From NCBI GenBank assembly GCA_029961685.1, contig JARWKL010000008.1, forward strand, positions 9,426,501 to 9,490,500: a stretch of 64,000 bases of DNA, written 5' to 3'. The stretch is from Aristolochia californica (taxonomy: Eukaryota; Streptophyta; Magnoliopsida; Piperales; Aristolochiaceae). Below are positions 32,478 through 44,587 of the stretch, one piece after another (position 1 is the stretch's first letter; each line of letters begins with the position of its first letter). The position numbers and the translations under genes were made by a program. Under the pieces are notes generated by a model. The model made no database searches. It saw only the letters and a program-made list of their open reading frames with translations, and was not told where the DNA came from.

Positions 32478-33944
32478 TGTTTTATGGACTCGATAGCATA
32501 ACGAGTACTCCAGAGGCGACGCGGATGAGTCGATGACTCATCGGAGAAGTGAAGTACATTAGGTAATATATGTTCTTTTAAATTATTAATGACAAGTAGG
32601 AAGCCAAGAGGGCAGTATTGTAATAATCAATAACTCTTTACCTCGAACCTTGGCTTTATTAGGCTATCGAGAGGGAATGAAAGACAAGCAGAAAATTACA
32701 AGGATTTGTGTTCTCCTTCAATGAACCAGGGTCGGCGTTCCCCTGGAACCCAAGGTGTAGGACTCCCTTTGACGAGCTTGATCCCTTCTTCTTCATCGAT
32801 TTCCCCCTTTCCACCTTTACCTTATGTTATTCACCCTCATTCACCATCATAGGTCATTCAGGCAGAACAAGGAGGCCTGATTCGGATTCTAAAATACAGG
32901 AAACCCTCTCCCACCATAGAATTACTCAGTCCATGGTCAGAGACCATAACATCTTCGTATTAAAGTACGTCAGAATGGGAGAGTCATCCAACAATGCCGA
33001 AATGATAGCTACCCTCAAGGAAATGATTTAAGCAGATAGGGTAGTTGGGCAGGAAGAGATGGAAGGGCGTCTGGCTGAGTTGGTGGATAGCCTAATTTAT
33101 CAAGCCTTTCATCAGGTAAATACGCAAGTTCAAAGTTTGTCTATTCGGTTGGATGAATGCATGAGGGTAAAAAACCCCACCCCTCGAGAAGGAGGGAGAA
33201 GCACTGCGACCACGCAGGGGGACCAATTTGTTGTGCGAACAGAGCACCCAGAAAGTGGTGTGAGTCCGCGTCCAGGTAGTGGGACCATTCCACGCTATAC
33301 AAAATTGGACTTTCCAATTTTTAAGGGGTTCGAGGATCCTTTAATTTGGCACTATAGGTGTGAAAAAAAAATTCACATCAAAATACGATTGAAATAGACA
33401 AGGTGGGGTTGGTCGCCTTCCACATGCTCAATGAAACACAGCTTTGGGGCCACCAGTTAGAATTGGAGCATCCGAACCTAGACTAGGATGAGTTTAAAGA
33501 ATTGTGTACAATTTGGTTTGGACCTCCAGCACAAATCAATCCATTGGGGGATCTAGTGTTGTTACACCAAACAGGTAGTGTGGAGACCTATCAAAAATTA
33601 TTTCAAGAAAAATTGGCAAGAGCCATCAAATTGAGGGGGTTCATGCTGCTGAGTCTTCTCAATCTCAGGGGGCTGGTCATGATGTTATTGTTGCCATGTT
33701 GGAAAAGTGTGGGCAGTGCAACCTTGCCAATGGGGGGGGCTGTCGTGAGTGGTTGTTTCACACCAGTCCAGGACTGATGGAGGGGGAATGGAATGAAAAG
33801 AGGCAAGTCTGAATTTAGGTTAAAACAAAGGGTTTGAGTCTTCCTAAACGAGCTCGAGGGTTTTCAAGCTTCCCTTCGGCTTGATTTTCTATTTTCCTTT
33901 CTTCTTTAGTACGAATCGCTGTGTTAGATCCTGGGAACGTAACA
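32478..33944 (+). mobile_element. G6: deleted Ty3/gypsy element
   Basis: A 474-bp LTR at 32478-32951 (tgttttatggactcg ... agaccataaca) is followed by a decayed primer site and the first ~220 codons of gag. The text then jumps, at about 33630, to unrelated sequence and to an LTR end (about 33775-33944: gaaaagaggcaagtctg, aacgagctcgaggg, ctgggaacgtaaca). Protease, polymerase and integrase are all deleted. Confidence 0.75.
32975..33640 (+). pseudogene. gag: Ty3/gypsy gag remnant (G6)
   Basis: MGESSNNAEMIATLKEMI, a stop at about 33029, then QVQSLSIRLDECMRV, GSGTIPRYTKLDFPIFKGFE and DPLIWHYRCEKK. A frameshift leads to TIWFGPPAQINPLGDLVLLH and TGSVETYQKLFQEKLARA, where the gag text ends at about 33630. 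Confidence 0.85.
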
Positions 33945-36120
33945 GATTTAATAATATTAACTACGAAAAAATTATGATCCTCCTAGATAACTTTATCCTA
34001 CTACCAAAAGTGGGAAAACCCTCCAATGGAAAAAAAAATTGTTTGCAAACATAGACAAAACTATCTTTTTAAAAAGAATAATAATAAAAAATATAAATAT
34101 TTAATATTTTTAAATCTAAAAATGTACAATAAAAAAATTATGATTAAGTATTTCACAAGTTACAAGCATTATATAAGTTAAATATTAGATATAAATATAC
34201 ACAAATAAAAATTATATTTTTGTTTTAACTTCAATATATTTTTAAATGTTCTTGAGTTATTTTATTATAGATATTATTTTTATAAGAAAAAAATGTATAC
34301 ATTAGAAACTAATTCATACCAACAATTTTTTTCAAATTTTAATTAAACTAAATTATTTTTAATATAATTAAATAAAAAGTAGTTTTTTTTATAATTTTAA
34401 CATGCTTGTAATTAAATAGTTATTTTCATATTTATTCACATCTCGTGTGCATAAACCTTTATGTCATTAAATCATTAATAACTAGTTCTTGAATTAATTA
34501 TCCAACTTGAATGTAATTACTAATTTTTAATTGAATTATTACTAGTTAATTAATAAATAATTAATCAATGAACCTACTGAGTAACTACTAATTATGTGAT
34601 TAAATAATTATTTAAAACTATTTGACCAATTAACCTATTTACTTTAATAACTAATTATTTAGTTGAATAATTAGTAATTAACTAACTAACTAATTGAAAA
34701 AATTTTAATTATATAATTAACTAATTGGATAAATAATTAATTTATCTAATTAATAAATTTAATTGGAGAATAGAGTAGGTGGGAACAACTAGAATAAAAT
34801 TTTATTTTATCACGACTATGTTAGGTGCGTATATCAGAATCGAGATAGACCAATTACCAAATCCACCTATCATAGCTAGCAGAACCATGAAAATGATCAT
34901 TAATTAATCTAAACATTAGTGTGACTAATTAAAATATTAAGTAGCTAATTAACATTTTGAAAAATAATTAATTAGGTACTAATTATATAATTAAGTAATT
35001 ATGTACTCAATCATGTAAATAATTAAGGAAGTTTTTTAATTTGATATTTTTTAGTTAATGGGTTCAGGATTTTTACTTTAGAATCTTACTTTATCATTCT
35101 AATGTCCAAGGTCTTCAAAATGTCTAAGTTTTTTACTCCCAAATGTTAGTCTATGATTCACAAATATTAAATTAATTAAGATCACTATACCTTAGTCATT
35201 AAATTACTTAATTGACTTAATCACAATATCAATTAATCAATTACTTAACTCAATACATAAATAATTTAAATCAAATAAATTTTATTTATATGAAATTTAA
35301 CTTGCATTTATTACTTGATATAAAATTAAATTTTTATTAGATGAAGCGATAAATTAATATTAAATATTTTGATAAATGTTTATTAGATTAACTAAGTAAG
35401 TAATAAATTAAGTGATTAATATTTTGATAATCAACTGATTGAGCAAATAATTAATCGGGTAATATTTAATAATTTTAGACTAACTGAGTATATAATTAGT
35501 ACTTTAAATAACTTATAATTATTATTTTTATTTATCCCCTTTATGTTTTCACTTTATCTTATTTTCCTTTTTCCTTTTTTATTTTTCTAATTTTTATCTT
35601 TTATTTTATTATTTTTCCATTTCCCTTTTCCTTTTTCTTATTCTTTCTTTCTTTTATTGTTTTTTCTTCCCTTTTTTCTTACTTTATTTCTTATTTTATT
35701 TTATTTTTCATTTAAAAACTTTTCCTTTGTATCTTTCCTTTTTATTTTTCCTCTATTATTTTCTTATTTTTCATTTTTCTCTTCATTTCCCCTATTTTTT
35801 CCTCTTTCCTTTTTTTTTTTTTTTTTTATCTTCCTCTGTTCTGTTTTTATTCCTTCATTTTCCCTTTTTTTCCTTCCATTTTTAATTTTATTTTATTTTA
35901 TCCTTTGTTTTTTCATTTTTAATCTTTTAATATTTTTTTCCTATCGATTTATTTTTATTTTTCTTATTTTCCCCATTTTTCTCTTTTCTCTTCGTCGTCC
36001 AATTGCTTTGCCGCTATTGGAGCTCACCGTTGCTGTAGGTCAGTTTTTTCCCCTAATTTGTGCCCAGGGGAGGAGAGGTGTGCACTATCCAGTTTGGCGG
36101 GAAGAGGGGGGAGTTTGACC
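33945..36120. repeat. Very AT-rich, low-complexity region
   Basis: 33945-35530 is rich in taattaattaa-type words on both strands. 35540-36000 is an almost pure T/C tract (ttttcctttttattttt). A long open frame over the pyrimidine tract (35657-36118) is only F/S/L/I low complexity. No gene, RNA or element end can be supported. Confidence 0.7.
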
Positions 36121-39100
36121 AACTATAGATTCCACCTGAGCTAACTCTCAAGATTATTTATTGACTTGCTTTGACCAACTATTCAATTAATATCTTTGCC
36201 CTTAAGTGCGTCCTCATGCGAATTTGGCAAAATTTTCCTATATTCCCTAGTTGGTGCTTTTCTATGTTTCTAATTTGTGGTTTTCTTCTTTTTGATCCTT
36301 TTGGGAGATAATTAAGTATTCTATCACTCTTCAAGTTTACTTTCTGAAGCAACAAGTCTTTTGTATTCCGAATTATAGTCTATGAGATATCAGCATCAAA
36401 ATCCATAAATGTCAGTTCTATCAAAACTTTCTTCTTTGACCTGGCCCTCCCTTTCCCTTCCCCGTTACCTAAAAAAATTGATTCACCATTCTCCACATTT
36501 TCACCTTATCCTAGCATCTCCTTACATCACAAGAGAAACTAACTCTACCCACTCTATTCCTCCCCCTTCTATCCCATGAGCTCTCTTCGTCTCCAAAATT
36601 TGCCCTCTTTAACTCTTCTAACCCTCTTCTTCTCCTTTGCTTGTACCTAGTAACTGTTAATAATTAGTCCAAAGTGTTGTGTGGGTGTTATACCTTGGAC
36701 TATTTGAACTTTTTATTTTGTAAATTGAACTCAGAGGAGCAATATACCTTCAAAATGGATGCAACAATCCTCTAAGAGGGTTGTGAACCATTATAATAAT
36801 ATGTGTGTGTTTATGTATCATTGCTTTGATCGATATTTAAATGACTTGGATTTACCTTAGAAAATTCATAATTGCCATTGAAATTGATAAACTTATTCAT
36901 CTACCTCTTCTCAAGGTTTATACTTGTAGGACTAACATTGGTATCATAAAAAAATAACTTTAAAAAGATAAGATGCAACTAGATCCTACTAAATTAATTG
37001 TTACTTTTCTCCATCATCTATCTCATTAACAATCATGATAGAGTCTCTTAGACCATCTTGATTTAAATAAATGGTCATATTTTGATGCTACTAGTCATGG
37101 AATTAAATTCAAGTATAATAAGAGAAATTTCAAGGCAATACTTTATGGACAAGTAGAAATTTAGAGGTGAAGGAACTATTTACTCATGTTCCAAAGCATT
37201 TAAAAAACATTTCAATTTGTTATATATAAATAATAATAATGATTATTAACATATTGGATCAGGTATCTGCAAATGGGATTGAGTATAAACATTTAAAATT
37301 GAGGATTGGATTGGTTTGAGTTGGGGTTTATTCATGATATATCTACATATTGATCCATGTTAAGTGCGAGTGGATATTTTTTACCCAAATACTAATCTGA
37401 TCCATTTATTTGTATATTGGATTGGATTTTGTGGATTAGGGACGGTTTGAATTACGGATGAACCCAACCCATTTGCAACTGTAAGTAACCACCTTACCAA
37501 CTGAATTTATAGTGACGAAGATGAGAAATGTTTGGTTGTTTCATTCTTTTTTCTTTAAGAGTCAATAGCATGTCTACACTTCAACCTCAACGTTAATGAT
37601 TGAGCCACCTTAAAAGTAAAAATTAAATCAAAGTAAATAATAAAAATACACACCACAAAGGATATAATTTTTTTTTTGTTTTCCTTGCTCCCTAAGTGTA
37701 AAAAATATTTTTTTTTTTTGTTTTCAAAGCTCCCCTATGTGTAGTCACCTTCCAAGAACCCTTGGTTAGAAAATTTTCACTGATAAACTCTCTTTAACCC
37801 AAGTGTAGTGCCCATTTACACAACATAATCTCTCCCAAAGATTATAAAACTTATAGCTCTAGTAAAAATTTTTCTTCTAGATTCTAGGTTCTAGAACATC
37901 ACTAAAATAATATTTAGAAATACACATACAAAAAAAAAAAAAACTTATGCCCTTTTTTATATGCAGAGAATCTTTTCCTAGAGATTTCTAAGCCTTCAAT
38001 CCTTTCAGAACAAGAGATGATGTACAAGAGCTTGAATGTTAGGAATGTTTGGTTGGTTGAGAGAACGATGTGGTTTTTGCAAAGTAGACAACTTTGTTTC
38101 TGTCAAAATGGATTGATATAGATTTTCAAATGCTAGGAATGCTCACTTAATGCTCTTAAGAGAGTTTGGGGGCCTATTTACAACTTTCTCGGTCAAACTA
38201 ATTATTTTTTGCCCATTTAATAAAAGTTGTATGTCTATCGAGCACTAGAAAGGCATGATCGATTAATTATGTCTAACAATTATATTTTTTAGGTTCTCCA
38301 AGCTTGTTGATTGATCATGACATCAATCAATGAGTTTTCAACCTTTTAGAAAACTCATTATTTGATCAACCAATTTGATTGATCGATCATGCTTGATAGA
38401 CCTAGCATGATCGTGCAGTACTTGTATGATTGATGATACAATAGGGTTGACCAATCATGCCAGATCAGATGATCGATCATGCTTTATAAGTTGCCATATT
38501 GTATTGTGTATGATTAATCATGCCAAGTAGGGTGATTGATCATGCCTTTTGCCAGAGTGTAATTTTGAGTCTTATGCATGAAGAAAACAAGACTTAAAGG
38601 TTTAGCAAGTTTAAATTAATTATATGCATCATTTAAACATGATTTTGGAAAAACTTTATGCCCTAAACCTTCAATTCTCTAGTGTACCATACAATTGAAG
38701 TTCGGCGATTGTCCTCTTACATGGCTAGAGTTCTTGAGATAGTTTTAAATGACTTTGACTCTAGTCCTCAAATCTTCAAACTTCATCAGTAGGTGCTTCT
38801 TTAAGATGAATTGACACATCCTACAACTCTAGATCTTATATTAATTTGAAAATTCTTTCATATAGACTTTGATCTTATGTCTCTTGAAGGAAGTGTATCT
38901 AAAATTCTTGAATTGTAAATATAAATACAATTATAGTTAATCTTTTTATCTTAAAAATATGGATGAGGGTCAACCTAGGTCAATGATCTCCCCTTTTTAA
39001 TAATGACAAAACTTAACTCATAGAATTAAAAAAAAACATGATCCTTTTGCATATTAAGTTCAAAAACTATGTAGTCCTAACTTTATGTAAATATTTTGAA

Positions 39101-39326
39101 TTTGGATAATAAGTTTAATTTTCTCTCCCCCTTTTTGTAATATATCAAAAAGACTGCATAAAAGGAAGAAAAGTAGACTCACACAAAGATTTTGCTCAAA
39201 GGCCTTTCATTTTAGAGTTTTCAAAAAGTGGACAAACTGGAGTACATAATTGACCTAAGCTAGCATATACAAATTGAGTAAAAAATTAAGGTCAATCCTA
39301 GGTCAAAATAGATGGAAGCAAAGAAA
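36121..39326. other. Intergenic; repeated GATCGATCATGC-like motif at 38240-38560
   Basis: I see no coding region. Between 38240 and 38560 a motif close to tgatcgatcatgc occurs about eight times (for example 38378-38392, 38470-38482, 38530-38545), often near-palindromic because of gatcgatc. The text around 39000-39300 may be the 3' side of an unknown retroelement. Confidence 0.45.
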
Positions 39327-39602
39327 CTAGGCCGTCATTGGTTGATGTGATGATAGATAATCAATTATGGAGTGAAGGAGTCTTCTCATTTCCTTCATAT
39401 CCTCCTTCATTTTAACTAATATCTCTTTTACGTTAATCATGTTGTCTTCAAGTTGGGTGAGGAAGTCGTAGCTAGAGAATGCATTGCTTCTGTTTCTCTT
39501 ATAAAATTGGTATTTCTCCTCTTGATTCAAGGTAGGACTAGGTTCATCACCTGAGAAATCCTCTTCTTCGATATCCTTTCCCTTGGAAGGTTCAATATCC
39601 AA
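39327..39602 (-). CDS. Hypothetical 91-codon ORF, possibly retroelement-derived
   Basis: It starts MDIEPSKGKDIEEEDFSG and contains a charged, coiled-coil-like segment, NVKEILVKMKEDMKEMRRLL. A second overlapping frame (39527-39784) has LPFLHVITLIMVDVAFEQKV. No family is recognised. A charged helix with a preceding acidic stretch would fit a gag-like or accessory ORF of a decayed element. There is no promoter or intron evidence. Confidence 0.25.
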   Translation of the reverse strand: MDIEPSKGKDIEEEDFSGDEPSPTLNQEEKYQFYKRNRSNAFSSYDFLTQLEDNMINVKEILVKMKEDMKEMRRLLHSIIDYLSSHQPMTA

Positions 39603-39819
39603 TGGACTTTCACTTTCTCAAGCCCAAATTTTCTGACCTTCAGTTCACTAATGGACATCTTCTTGTTGAGGTCATAGACTTTTTGCTCAAAAGCAACATC
39701 CACCATGATTAGAGTGATTACATGTAAAAAGGGGAGGACATCTGCCCTAACATTGTTTTCTACGTCTACCATTTGTAGGAACATAAAATGAGTTCAGTTA
39801 ATATTGAAGAGAAGAAATG

Positions 39820-40234
39820 GAAGAGTCTTACATGAGTCTCATGATAAAAAGTCTCACAGAGACAAAATTAATATGGTGGAGTCTTACAAGAGTCTCACTG
39901 GTGGAGGTCTCATAAAAGTGCCCCAATTAAAGGCCTTTTAGTTATGTTAGTCTTTTATTTATATTCAATTGTTCAATTGTTTTAGGACTTATTTTTAGTG
40001 TTTTAGTTTGGGTGTAACATGGATAAGCGCAGTTTAATTGTAATTAGATTCTACTTGTTTCCTCTATTATAAATAGATGTTCATTGTACTCAAATTACAT
40101 CGAGTCAATGAAGTTTTTCTCTTTTCTTAAAATTCAATACGTAGTGGAGTGGGTTTTGTGAGTTGACTAGGTCAATCCATAGAGAAAACGTGATCCTTTT
40201 TTGATATATTATCTCTAGTAGTTTGTTGGAAGAT
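39820..40234 (+). mobile_element. B-family LTR (diverged) and start of its internal sequence
   Basis: ttatttatattcaattgttca, tttagtttgggtgtaacatgg, ctctattataaatagatgttca and an end ...aaaattcaata at about 40139 match the B LTR at 44588-45029. The B post-LTR text follows (gagttgactaggtcaatcca, gatccttttttga). G5 starts at 40235. Confidence 0.65.
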
Positions 40235-40747
40235 TGTTATGAACTCAATAACGGGCCGAGTCACTTAGAGGCATCGTGGCTAAGTCACTGAGTATTAAGT
40301 TCTTTAGTTTTACATTACAGCATTTTATATCAGTTTAAGAGTAGATATGCCACAGGGGCATTATTGTAATTTTTAGCCTAAACTCTTGTTGGTGTCAAGC
40401 TTATGTAGGAGGGAAAGTGGAATATGAAAAGGCAAGTATCATTTTAGCCCAAAACAGGATCCCAAGTTCTCCTCGACGAGCTCAGGGTTTGGAGTTCCCC
40501 ATTGACAAGCTCTAGGGTTGGAGTTCCCCTCATTGAGCTCTGGTTATCCCCATTTATCCCATCTTCTTCCCTCGTCTTTTTTGTTTTACTGAGTTCAAGA
40601 CAAGAACAACAGTTCTGAAGTTGTACACTGGTTTCAGGTGTTGCTATTCAGTTTAGCCGAGCACATCAGTGTAAGAACTCACCCTCTCAGCTCTGGATTT
40701 ACCCATCCCACGTCATGTTACACAATCTATGACAAGGGAACCTAACA
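40235..40747 (+). repeat. G5 5' LTR
   Basis: 513 bp, tgttatgaactcaataacg ... gacaagggaacctaaca. The last ~250 bases recur at 50582-50838. It is followed by tcttggtatcagagcgg. Confidence 0.83.
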
Positions 40748-40960
40748 TCTTGGTATCAGAGCGGCCCCACGTTGTGAGTTCGAATGCCAATGCCGGCGAT
40801 CGCGGCGACCATGTAACAATGGACCAACGTCGCTAGTGTTAAGCCGTTGTGGTTGTCGGTTTATAATGGTGGATGTATTGTTGTGGTCTTGGGTTAAGTA
40901 CTTGGCTTTCCGCTACCAAAAAGATCGGTCTTTTGGTATGTATTGGTGAGGTGCATAACA
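40748..40960 (+). mobile_element. D-family unit (internal + one 82-bp LTR) at the G5 primer site
   Basis: After the G5 LTR comes a primer site and a D internal stretch (ccccacgttgtgagttcgaa, gttaagccgttgtgg), as at 7688-7859. Then an 82-bp D LTR (40879-40960, tgttgtggtcttggg ... gtgcataaca), a second primer site (attggtatcagagcaggg) and the G5 gag start. Only one D LTR is present. Confidence 0.83.
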
Positions 40961-40983
40961 ATTGGTATCAGAGCAGGGAAACA

Positions 40984-42085
40984 TGGGGGACCCGTCCAAC
41001 AGTGAAGAGCTGAGAAACATTGCCAGAGAATTGAAGGCAGACAATGTAGCACGAATGGCAGAGATGATGGAACAAATCATGAACAAAGTCTCTGAGATTG
41101 TGGCTGGATTAAACCAACCCCCAGACATCACATGAAGGATGGAAGAGCACTCTTACAGTAGAGAAGGAGAACACATTTTGGGCGCACTGGTCTACCGGCC
41201 CAAGGTGGAGGGTCAGTACCCAGGTACCCCAAACTTGACTTTCCCACCTTTGCCGAGTCTATCGAATTCTTAATCTGGCTACACAGATGTGAAATGTTTT
41301 TCCCCACCAAAGCACATCTGAAATAGATAAAGTGAGCTTAGCTGCTTTCCACTTGTTGGATGAAGCACAACTCTGGTTTCATCAAGTGTAATTTGACCAC
41401 CAGGTCGTAGATTGGGACAAATTTAAAGAAGTGTACACTATACGGTTTGGACTACCAACATACAACAACCCATTGGGAGACTTGGTCTAGTTAACACAGA
41501 CCGGTTCGGTGGAAGCTCATCAAACTCAATTTCAAGAAAAGCTCGAGCAAGCCACCTAGTTCGAAGAGACCAGCATGTAAATCTATTTACATTAGATCTT
41601 AATGAATCGTTGAAGTTGGAGGTGGAGCTCCACGCGCCTACTGATTTGGGCCGAGCTATGAATTTGGGCCGAGCTATGAATTTGGCTCGAGCAATGGAAG
41701 CAAGACAAAACATTCAGAATAGGAGGAGTGGTTGGTAGGGGGGAGAACCAGTTCGCCAGGGCGGCACGGGGGAGGAGCTATTCTCCTCCGGTGACAGGTC
41801 CAATAGCGCCACCACCCAAAAATAATATTGTACATATTGTGGCAGCAACCACTAGAACCAGCAACTCACCACCCCATACATCAGAAAATTAATCGGGATG
41901 GAAATGGCTGTCCGAAGGGCGAAAAATCTCTGTTCTAATTGTGATGAACCTTACCGAGCCAGCCACCAATGTAAAAGATTATTTTGGTTGAAGTTGGATG
42001 CATTGGAAGAAAAAGAAGAACCAATTGAGGGTCCTCATGAGGAGGCTGAACTAGAAATTTCTTTAAATGCCATTACCAGATAGAA
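40984..42085 (+). pseudogene. gag: Ty3/gypsy gag, broken (G5)
   Basis: MGDPSNSEELRNIARELKAD, with a coiled-coil-like N-part, a stop at about 41134, then LTFPTFAESIEFLIWLHRCE, AAFHLLDEAQLWFHQV and TIRFGLPTYNNPLGDLV, with more stops. The zinc knuckle CSNCDEPYRASHQCKRLFWL lies near 41935-41990. A short GRAMNL duplication (LGRAMNLGRAMNLARAME) lies at about 41650-41700. Confidence 0.85.
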
Positions 42086-42089
42086 GTTG

Positions 42090-42480
42090 GCCAAAACCAT
42101 GCAAGTGAGAGCAAAGGTTAATGACCAGGAACTTGTGGGGTTAGTAGACTCGTCAGCACCGACAATTTCCTAAGCGTTACAACGGCGAAACACCTCCATC
42201 TTGGGATCCAACCTCACCCAATTGCCACGGTTTCATTCGCTAATGGGAAGAAAGACCCTAGCTACGGGGTCAGCAAGGAGGTATAATTTTCCATCGTTAA
42301 CACCCACTTTACCACAAAAGTTTTTGTCATTCCCTTAGCCGGATTTGATATGGTGCTCAGGGTTAAGTGGTTGCAAACATTTGGCCCCATTTTGTGGGAT
42401 TTTTCGGCCTTAACAGTGAGCTTTGTGTCGGATGGTAGCCCAACGCTGCTAAGGGGCAGTCATGATGAAGCAGCTCCCCA
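42090..42480 (+). pseudogene. Ty3/gypsy protease, active site damaged (G5)
   Basis: MQVRAKVNDQELVGLVDS is followed by SAPT where the retropepsin triad continues DSGSTHNF in related copies; a small deletion removes the glycine context and shifts the frame. FGPILWDFSALT near 42380-42415 closes the domain. Confidence 0.8.
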
Positions 42481-42539
42481 TGTCCACTTACTACACGAGT
42501 AGAAACCATCGGGTAGCAACATCGACAAGTTACTAGAGG

Positions 42540-43800
42540 AGTTCACCGACTTGTTTTGGGAGCCTTCTGGGTTGCCCCCATTGAGGCATTGTGACCACAT
42601 AATTTGTTTAAAGGCCGGATCTGATGCAGTGGTTGTTAGACCATACCGGTACCCACACCTCCAGAAAGATGAAATTGAATGGCAATGCAAAGCTATGCTG
42701 GAACAGGGCCTTATCCACAACAATTGTTCCCATTTTTGTCGCTAGTCATACTAGTCAAGAAACATGATAGCACATGGCGGTACTGTGTGGACTACATGGA
42801 GCTCAATATAAAAACCATCAAAGACAAGTTTCCCATACCAGTGGTGGATGATCTATTGGATGAATTGCATGGGTCTCAAATTTTTACCAAGCTGGATTTA
42901 AGATTGGGTTATCACCAAATCAGAATGCATCAGCCCGATATCAAGAAAATAGCATTCCGTACTCACCATGGACATTTTGAATTTGTGGTGATGCCATTTG
43001 GGTCTTCTTTGATGATATTCTGATTTACAACACATCAAGAGCACAACATTTAGAAGACTTACGACTTGTTTTCCAACTCCTCCGAGCACATCATCTCTTC
43101 TTGAAACGCTCTAAATATTCAATTGGGAAGGCCCAGGTTGCATATCTTGGCCACATAATCTCAGTAGAGGGTGTCACAGTGGACCCAGAAAAAATTACAA
43201 CTGTCACCAACTGGCCTCAACCATACAACATTTCAGCCTTAAGAGGATTTTTGGGGCTAAGGGGATATTATCGGAAATTCATACAAAATTAAGGACTGCT
43301 GGCTAGTCCATTAACCAGTCTTCTCTTCGATTGGGATGATGCAGCAACAACCTCTTTCAATACGCTCAAGCTGGCTTTAGCTTCAACTCCAGTCCTGCAA
43401 TTGTCTAACTTTGAGGCCCTATTGTTGGTGGAGTGTGACGCTTCCGGGGGTGGTACTACAACAAGCACAACACCCCATTGCATATTTTACCCGGCAACTT
43501 GTAGCACATCACCAGAAATTACCCACTTATGAGCGCGAGCTGATTGGGTTGGCCAAGGCAGTTCAACATTAGCCGCCCTACTTGTGGGGACACACTTTCC
43601 TCATCCGCACTGACCATTACAACCTCAAATTTCTGCTAGCACAACGCATCTTGACGTCCCCACATCAAAATTGGATCAGAAAACTATTCGGGTTTGACTT
43701 CACAGTGGAACACAAGCCGGGAAAATTGAACAAGGTGGCTAATGCTTTATCCCGACCTGGAGGAACAACACCAAGTCTATGCGATTATCCAGCCAAAGTC
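42540..43800 (+). pseudogene. Ty3/gypsy reverse transcriptase and RNase H with an internal deletion (G5)
   Basis: [84 protein letters not shown]. Directly after MPFG the text jumps to the FFDDIL region (43000-43015); the [15 protein letters not shown] segment, about 25 residues, is deleted. YLGHIISVEGVTVDPEKI and LRGFLGLRGYYRKFIQN follow. RNase H has ECDASGG near 43433 and HTFLIRTDHYNLKFLL later. Confidence 0.87.
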
Positions 43801-43859
43801 TCTCTTGATCGATTCCATTATAGAGGACCAGTAGACTAGTAGACTAATCCAGCACACCG

Positions 43860-44587
43860 TGAGCTATCACAGAAGATCATAGTAGGAACAATGGACTTCA
43901 GGTGGGCTATCCGGGACAACACCATTATGTATGGCACCACATCTATTTACTACACTCCTCTCCCTTGGTTGCCATAATTTTATCCAGCTACCATGATAGC
44001 ACTCATGAGGGCGTTCAAAAGACGTTGCATCGAATCAAGGCCAAATTTTACTAGCAAGGCATGAAGTCCGCAATTGGTGAGTATGTAGCCTCGCGTCATA
44101 CCGGTCAATGCAACAAGGCTGAACATTTATCATCAGTGGGCATCCTTCCACCACTTGCCCTTACCACAAAGGTTTGGGCTGATCCTTTCATGGACTTAAT
44201 TGATGGCCTTCCCCAAACTTCTGCCAAATCCGTCCTATTAGTGGTGGTTGGCAGATTTTCAAAGTATGCTCACTTTATCCCTTTGGCTCATCCATATACG
44301 GCTTCATGAGTAGCTCAAGTGTTTTTTGACAATATTGTTCATTTGCATGGCATTCAAGAGTCCATAGTGAGTGATCATGATGTTGTCTTTACCAGCCACT
44401 TTTGGAGAGAGCGCTTCCGATTATGCTGTACCAAGCTGAACTTTTCCTCTTCTTATCACCTGCAATCCGATGGGCAGACTGAGGTTGTTAACCGGATGGT
44501 AGAAAAGTACTTATGGCGCTTTGTTGGCGACCGCCCTCAACGGTGGCTTGAATGGCTTCCTTGGGCCGAATATTGTTACAATACATC
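43860..44587 (+). pseudogene. Ty3/gypsy integrase, interrupted (G5)
   Basis: A HHCC remnant (YHDSTHEGVQKTLHRIKA, QCNKAEHL), then the core: DPFMDLIDGLPQTSAK, SIVSDHDVVFTSHFW and SDGQTEVVNRMVEKYLW with all three catalytic acids. The frame breaks at 44588 in WAEYCYNTS by insertion of a B LTR. Confidence 0.86.

Larger units (their letters stand above)
40235..44587 (+). mobile_element. G5: Ty3/gypsy element, cut by a B element in its integrase
   Basis: A 513-bp LTR (40235-40747) is followed by a primer site, a 213-bp D-family unit, a second primer site, gag, protease, reverse transcriptase, RNase H and integrase up to WAEYCYNTS at 44587, where a B LTR begins. The right half, with chromodomain and 3' LTR, is not seen downstream. 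A second copy of its integrase end lies at 54778-54990. Confidence 0.84.

Noticed and set aside
35657..36118. 153-codon open frame
   Set aside because: It lies over a T/C-rich low-complexity tract and encodes only F/S/L/I runs; no domain and no start context.
38240..38560. CRISPR-like spacing of repeated motifs
   Set aside because: The motifs are irregularly spaced and diverged, and the genome is a plant nuclear genome.
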